A stretch of DNA of 64,000 nt, taken from positions 186,001-250,000 of the forward strand of contig JAJDTP010000019.1 of assembly GCA_022827095.1 (NCBI GenBank), written 5' to 3'. The position numbers and the translations under genes are program-made. Of this stretch, positions 60,920-64,000 are shown piece by piece; position 1 is the first letter of the stretch; every line of letters begins with the position of its first letter. The notes beneath the pieces were generated by a model. The model was not told where the DNA came from and made no database searches. It saw only the letters and a list, made by a program, of their open reading frames with translations. The DNA is from Dehalococcoidia bacterium (lineage in GTDB: Bacteria; Chloroflexota; Dehalococcoidia; Lucifugimonadales; UBA3495).

Positions 60920-62832
60920 GGCGTCTCTTCCTCGTTGTTGTCCTGTTTGAGGGCCTCGACTACGCGTCGTCGATAGTCATCGCTGAGGTCCTTGAATGCC
61001 TCAATGAGCAGTTGATCCGTCTCAAGGTTTCTCCCGCTGTCCATGGGCACAGCCTTTCTGAATAGCCATTCGACTTTTTCGTCTGCCCTTTGGTCCGGTC
61101 TCATGCGGATGGAATGGACGGCCAGCCTTCTTGCCAGAGGGGACTGGGAGGCTATCAGGCGGTCCACCCGTGATTCCAGCAGTTCGGGTTCATTTTGTCC
61201 CATCCATTCCAAGCAGTCTCTGGCGATGTTCACCATCTGGTCGATGCCCGCTTCTCGGTGGTTGCTTTTGGAATCTCCTATCAGGTGCCGTCCCGAAGAG
61301 TCTGTGTCGCGTTCGGCGTTGCCTCGACCCCATTGCTCCAGGGTTCTATGTCGGTTTTCGATATGCCTCACCGCGTGTTCCAAGGTTATAGCCGCGACCG
61401 TTTCCATGTGCTGGCTCACGGCGGCCCAGGCAGCCGACAACATCCAGGTCTCTCCCAAGGTCGTCAGCTCAATTTGGTCCCCTGCGCGTCGCCTTGGCTG
61501 TGCTCTGATGACAGGCCGGAACAATTCGTCGAAGATGTTCGCGGCTTCCTGGTATAGTTCGCGCTGCACACATAGTTCAGCCAGCCTGTATAGGCCGTCC
61601 GATTTGCGGGAATCCAGTTCCGCTGGGGCTGCTGAGAGCAGGTACGACACCCAGCGGCTTATCGTGCTGGACGTTCTGGTATGTCCATCGGCGAGTAGCC
61701 GGTGGATGGTTTCCCACCAGAGCTGCGGATGCAGTTTTTGTCCGGCTTGCGTGATCGTGGCTATGGCTTCGTTTGGGTCGTGAGCAGCAAGTAGTCGCGC
61801 CAGCCACGTCAAAAGCAGGCCATTCTCCATGATGGGTGAGTCGTCAAAAGCCCCCACGGCATACTGCCTGTCTACGCACCATTCGATCCAGCCGAGGCTC
61901 TGTGCGTTGGATGTGAATGCCGGCGTGAGTTCCGGGTCCTGCAATGCTCGGGCGACGATGTTCTGCGATCTTGTGTCAGGGGGAGGATTCGGTTGGCTCG
62001 CTATTTGCGCGATCATTTGGTGCCATGTTGAGGAAGACCTTCTCTGGTACTCCGCCAGCTCGGCGATGGCTTGGGCTGCCTCGTCGTGGTTTTGGTTTTC
62101 CCTTAGCTGGTACGCGATGGGTTCTATACCTAGGGAATTCCAACTTTGATTGCCAACCGTCAGTTCGTGCGTGAGGATGAACCTCCGCGCTGGTTCGTTG
62201 CTGGCCGGCATGGCCCGCGCCAGATAGCGCACTATCGGGTCTTGGTGGCTGTATCCGACGAAGAGAATGTGCTGTGTCCTGAAAAGTCCTTGGAGGAACT
62301 CCAATGCCCAACGCTCGTCCAAGTAGGCTCTGCCTATGTCTGAGTCCGTTAGGACCATGTCTTGAGGCTGATCAATTACTCCGTGCAGATTTACTATTCC
62401 GGTGAATCGTCCGCCGGGTGGAAGTGCCGGTGCGGCATAAACCTTCCCGGCTTTTTGTAGGTCCTCTCCTGTCCCCGTCGCCTGGAACAATTGGTCGAAG
62501 TTGGTGGTTACGAGTTTTGGCCGCGCCCCCCTTGGTCGAATGTCCAACAGGTCGCGATGAAGTTGGTTTGGATCGGCGTCGGTGAGTTGCCCGACGATGT
62601 AGGACCTTATGTCGTGGTCCTCCATTTCAAGCCTACCAAGGAACTGATCGACGTTTTCCTCGTCGGTTTGGTTCACTTGGAAGTACTTCTGCACTCGTTG
62701 TAGCAGAACAGGAAAGCTGGGCAATTTCGATGGCTTTGGGACCGACACGCCAGCTCCGGCAAAGACCACCAAGTTATCGTCGCGAAGCGCGTTCATCAGC
62801 CTATCGTTGAATTCGACGTTCCCGAATTTCAT
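60916..62832 (-). CDS. SIR2-domain protein (putative NADase, antiphage defence)
   Basis: A 638-residue protein with an N-terminal SIR2_2 domain (about 1-250). NAD-binding and catalytic motifs are VVFAGAGVS (22-30), VTTNFDQLF (108-116) and VNLHG (His 150), with FVGYSHQDP later. The remaining 390 residues are helical repeats. Deacetylase-type zinc cysteines are absent, as in prokaryotic defence sirtuins that destroy NAD+ after phage infection. The gene is first in an operon with the coupled DUF4020-like gene and the unknown 58673-59227. Location in an integrated element beside an IS supports a defence role, which is inferred. Confidence 0.82.
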   Translation of the reverse strand: MKFGNVEFNDRLMNALRDDNLVVFAGAGVSVPKPSKLPSFPVLLQRVQKYFQVNQTDEENVDQFLGRLEMEDHDIRSYIVGQLTDADPNQLHRDLLDIRPRGARPKLVTTNFDQLFQATGTGEDLQKAGKVYAAPALPPGGRFTGIVNLHGVIDQPQDMVLTDSDIGRAYLDERWALEFLQGLFRTQHILFVGYSHQDPIVRYLARAMPASNEPARRFILTHELTVGNQSWNSLGIEPIAYQLRENQNHDEAAQAIAELAEYQRRSSSTWHQMIAQIASQPNPPPDTRSQNIVARALQDPELTPAFTSNAQSLGWIEWCVDRQYAVGAFDDSPIMENGLLLTWLARLLAAHDPNEAIATITQAGQKLHPQLWWETIHRLLADGHTRTSSTISRWVSYLLSAAPAELDSRKSDGLYRLAELCVQRELYQEAANIFDELFRPVIRAQPRRRAGDQIELTTLGETWMLSAAWAAVSQHMETVAAITLEHAVRHIENRHRTLEQWGRGNAERDTDSSGRHLIGDSKSNHREAGIDQMVNIARDCLEWMGQNEPELLESRVDRLIASQSPLARRLAVHSIRMRPDQRADEKVEWLFRKAVPMDSGRNLETDQLLIEAFKDLSDDYRRRVVEALKQDNNEEETP

Positions 62833-63590
62833 GAGCGTTCGCGCTTCAATTGGTCCACTGATTTATGACACGGCCCGGATTGCAGTCGTCGGTGACTCGG
62901 ACAACCGGAGTGCCTTGTTTTTGTGGCTTCCCGTTCGTCACCGAGCATCGTTGCCGCGGCTTTTTCACGCCGCGCCGCGAGCAGAAATCATTGAGCCTGG
63001 GGCGTCTCGAAAACGCCTCAGGCTTATCAGGCGAAGCGGCTTGAAGCGAGGCCAACGCGAGGACTTCTTGTTCCGCGCTGGACCGGGATGGTGATGCCCA
63101 GTCAGTTGCCGGCAATCTTGTTCCACTCCATTCGCGTGTCCGCTGGGACTATCCCAGCGTTCCGCCCTTAAGATAGAAGCCTGACGGGCGGAGAACCGTG
63201 TAGCGGCGGTTTGGACAGCCGGCTATGATGTTCGCAAACAAACCGCCGCAACGCGATTGCGGATGCTAATGTTACATCGCGCTAAGGTTTCGGTAAAGTA
63301 GCGCGGCGTCGGTCCATGATTTCTGCACTCCGCGGGGTCGGCACCAACCCGTTTGGCTACTCTGCGGTCACAGTCATCTGACTGCGGTAAGGTCTTGGCG
63401 ATTTACCAAATTATCTTCAGTGAGGACGGTTGCGGAATTCGTCGGTGTATCGGTCAATATCCGCCCCTGATCCCAAGGATTTGGAGTAGCGAAATTTCCT
63501 CGTGAACGCAGCGGCGGCTCTTCGCCGAGTCCTTGTGCGCGGATGAGAACCCGCGGACACGGCGGCGTCAGGAGTAAACGCGCTTGCATT
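62833..63590. other. 758-base gap upstream of the SIR2 operon, with hairpins and no gene
   Basis: No supported gene. Two strong hairpins are seen: a 12-bp stem with one G-U pair (62994-63005 with 63013-63024), and a perfect 8-bp stem CGCTGGGA/TCCCAGCG with a 3-base loop (63141-63159). The right copy of the 21-bp inverted repeat also lies here. The promoter of the SIR2 operon is expected in this gap. A minus-strand frame of 79 codons at 63374-63613 has no supporting signs. Confidence 0.5.
63483..63503 (-). repeat. 21-bp inverted repeat, right copy
   Basis: Exact inverse match of 56398-56418, reading GGAGTAGCG then AAATTTCCTCGT on the plus strand. GGCGGCTCTTCGC, similar to GGCGGCTTTTGC beside the left copy, lies about 10 bases further on. 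Confidence 0.6.
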
Positions 63591-63941
63591 CTACGCCACC
63601 GCGGGGGTGGCATCTCCGGTTAGCATGATGTATTTGTCGGGTCTCCATTGGGTGTCGTCATCCCACGGGCAATCGCACTCGTCTTGGTCGTGTGCGCAAT
63701 CCGTTCTGTAGTGGAGAAACGTGGCGATCCTGACGCCCTGCTTCGGCGCTATTCGGACTGCGGCTTCGCGGTCGGGCTCCGCATTATCCATGACCCAGTC
63801 GGTGTCGGGTTTGTCCGGCAGGCCGTGCTGGCCTCCCAGCTCCGGTCCCCGTTCGAGCGGTATGTACACGAACTGGGGCGTCGTATCGCAGCCGCTGCAT
63901 TTTGAGGGCATCGTTTCGGTGGCCAGCCACTCGTCGATCAT
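63591..63941 (-). CDS. Small Cys-rich hypothetical protein
   Basis: A 116-residue acidic protein with paired cysteines (MPSKCSGCDTTP near the start, then HYRTDCAHDQDECDCPWDDD near the end) that suggest a zinc site. I recognise no family. The reading frame is complete and protein-like (DTDWVMDNAEPDREAAVRIAPKQGVRIATFLHY). It is probably a cargo gene of the integrated element; the next genes to the right are outside the window. Confidence 0.5.
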   Translation of the reverse strand: MIDEWLATETMPSKCSGCDTTPQFVYIPLERGPELGGQHGLPDKPDTDWVMDNAEPDREAAVRIAPKQGVRIATFLHYRTDCAHDQDECDCPWDDDTQWRPDKYIMLTGDATPAVA

Positions 63942-64000
63942 GGCGGCGTGGTCGCAGAGCTTGTACGGCGGCGGCGGGCCGCCGTTGGCCCGCGGTCTCA

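Noticed and set aside
1-64000. CRISPR arrays
   Set aside because: No set of short direct repeats with regular unique spacers was seen. The R1-R3 repeats are palindromic, scattered and not in arrays.
1-64000. Genetic code change with TGA as a sense codon
   Set aside because: Several complete genes, for example the M19 dipeptidase, end normally at TGA, so only specific UGA codons could be recoded.

Overview
The window is GC-rich, gene-dense bacterial DNA. The gene content is typical of environmental, often marine or sponge-associated, Chloroflexota of the SAR202/Dehalococcoidia type: many small catabolic enzymes (Rieske oxygenase, HpaB-type monooxygenase, luciferase-like monooxygenase, amidohydrolases, SDRs, CaiB-type CoA transferase, VOC proteins, M19 dipeptidase, gamma-glutamyltransferase, NHL propellers). 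The lineage is inferred from gene content; there is no rRNA or marker gene here to prove it.

Region 1 (1-47.9 kb) is chromosomal and accessory-metabolic. It starts inside a copper amine oxidase and continues with a secreted sulfite-oxidase-like molybdoenzyme, amidohydrolases, a MetE-like protein, dodecin, an ABC-F ATPase, and an aromatic or xenobiotic oxidation block at 7.7-15.4 kb. After these come a broken VapBC-like module, an MBL hydrolase, an M19 dipeptidase, and a lone GmrSD-type (DUF262/DUF1524) nuclease in AT-richer DNA. Next are a luciferase-like/PuuE-like/DAO group, an amidase, an MNT-HEPN fusion and a GGT. From 31 to 44 kb there are two NHL-propeller plus MFS pairs, VOC proteins, a one-protein sensor/regulator, and a ComD/ComE-like TPP decarboxylase pair. 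Three families of short palindromic repeats (R1, R2, R3) lie between genes. R2 is twice found in the same position against R1.

Three genes carry in-frame stops. The strongest is a bacterial iodothyronine-deiodinase-like selenoprotein at 31355-32110: the UGA sits exactly at the Sec position of the family and a 17-nt hairpin begins 10 nt after it. A UGA in the GAF/kinase-like/receiver/winged-helix protein (35293-37758) and a UAG in the tandem CoA transferase (45632-47908) look more like nonsense changes.

Region 2 (about 48.1 kb to beyond the window end) is an integrated element. Its left edge is a 23-bp copy of a tRNA 3' end (48113-48135) next to a tyrosine integrase and an excisionase-like protein. 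Inside are two more tyrosine recombinases, an Fn3 protein, a Cas4/RecB-like nuclease with a Cys cluster, a large Cys-motif protein that may be a replication initiator, a decayed gene, a DDE insertion sequence, and an operon of a SIR2-domain protein, a DUF4020-like protein and an unknown protein. The operon looks like an antiphage defence locus. A 21-bp inverted repeat at 56.4 and 63.5 kb encloses the IS and this operon. The other end of the element is outside the window.
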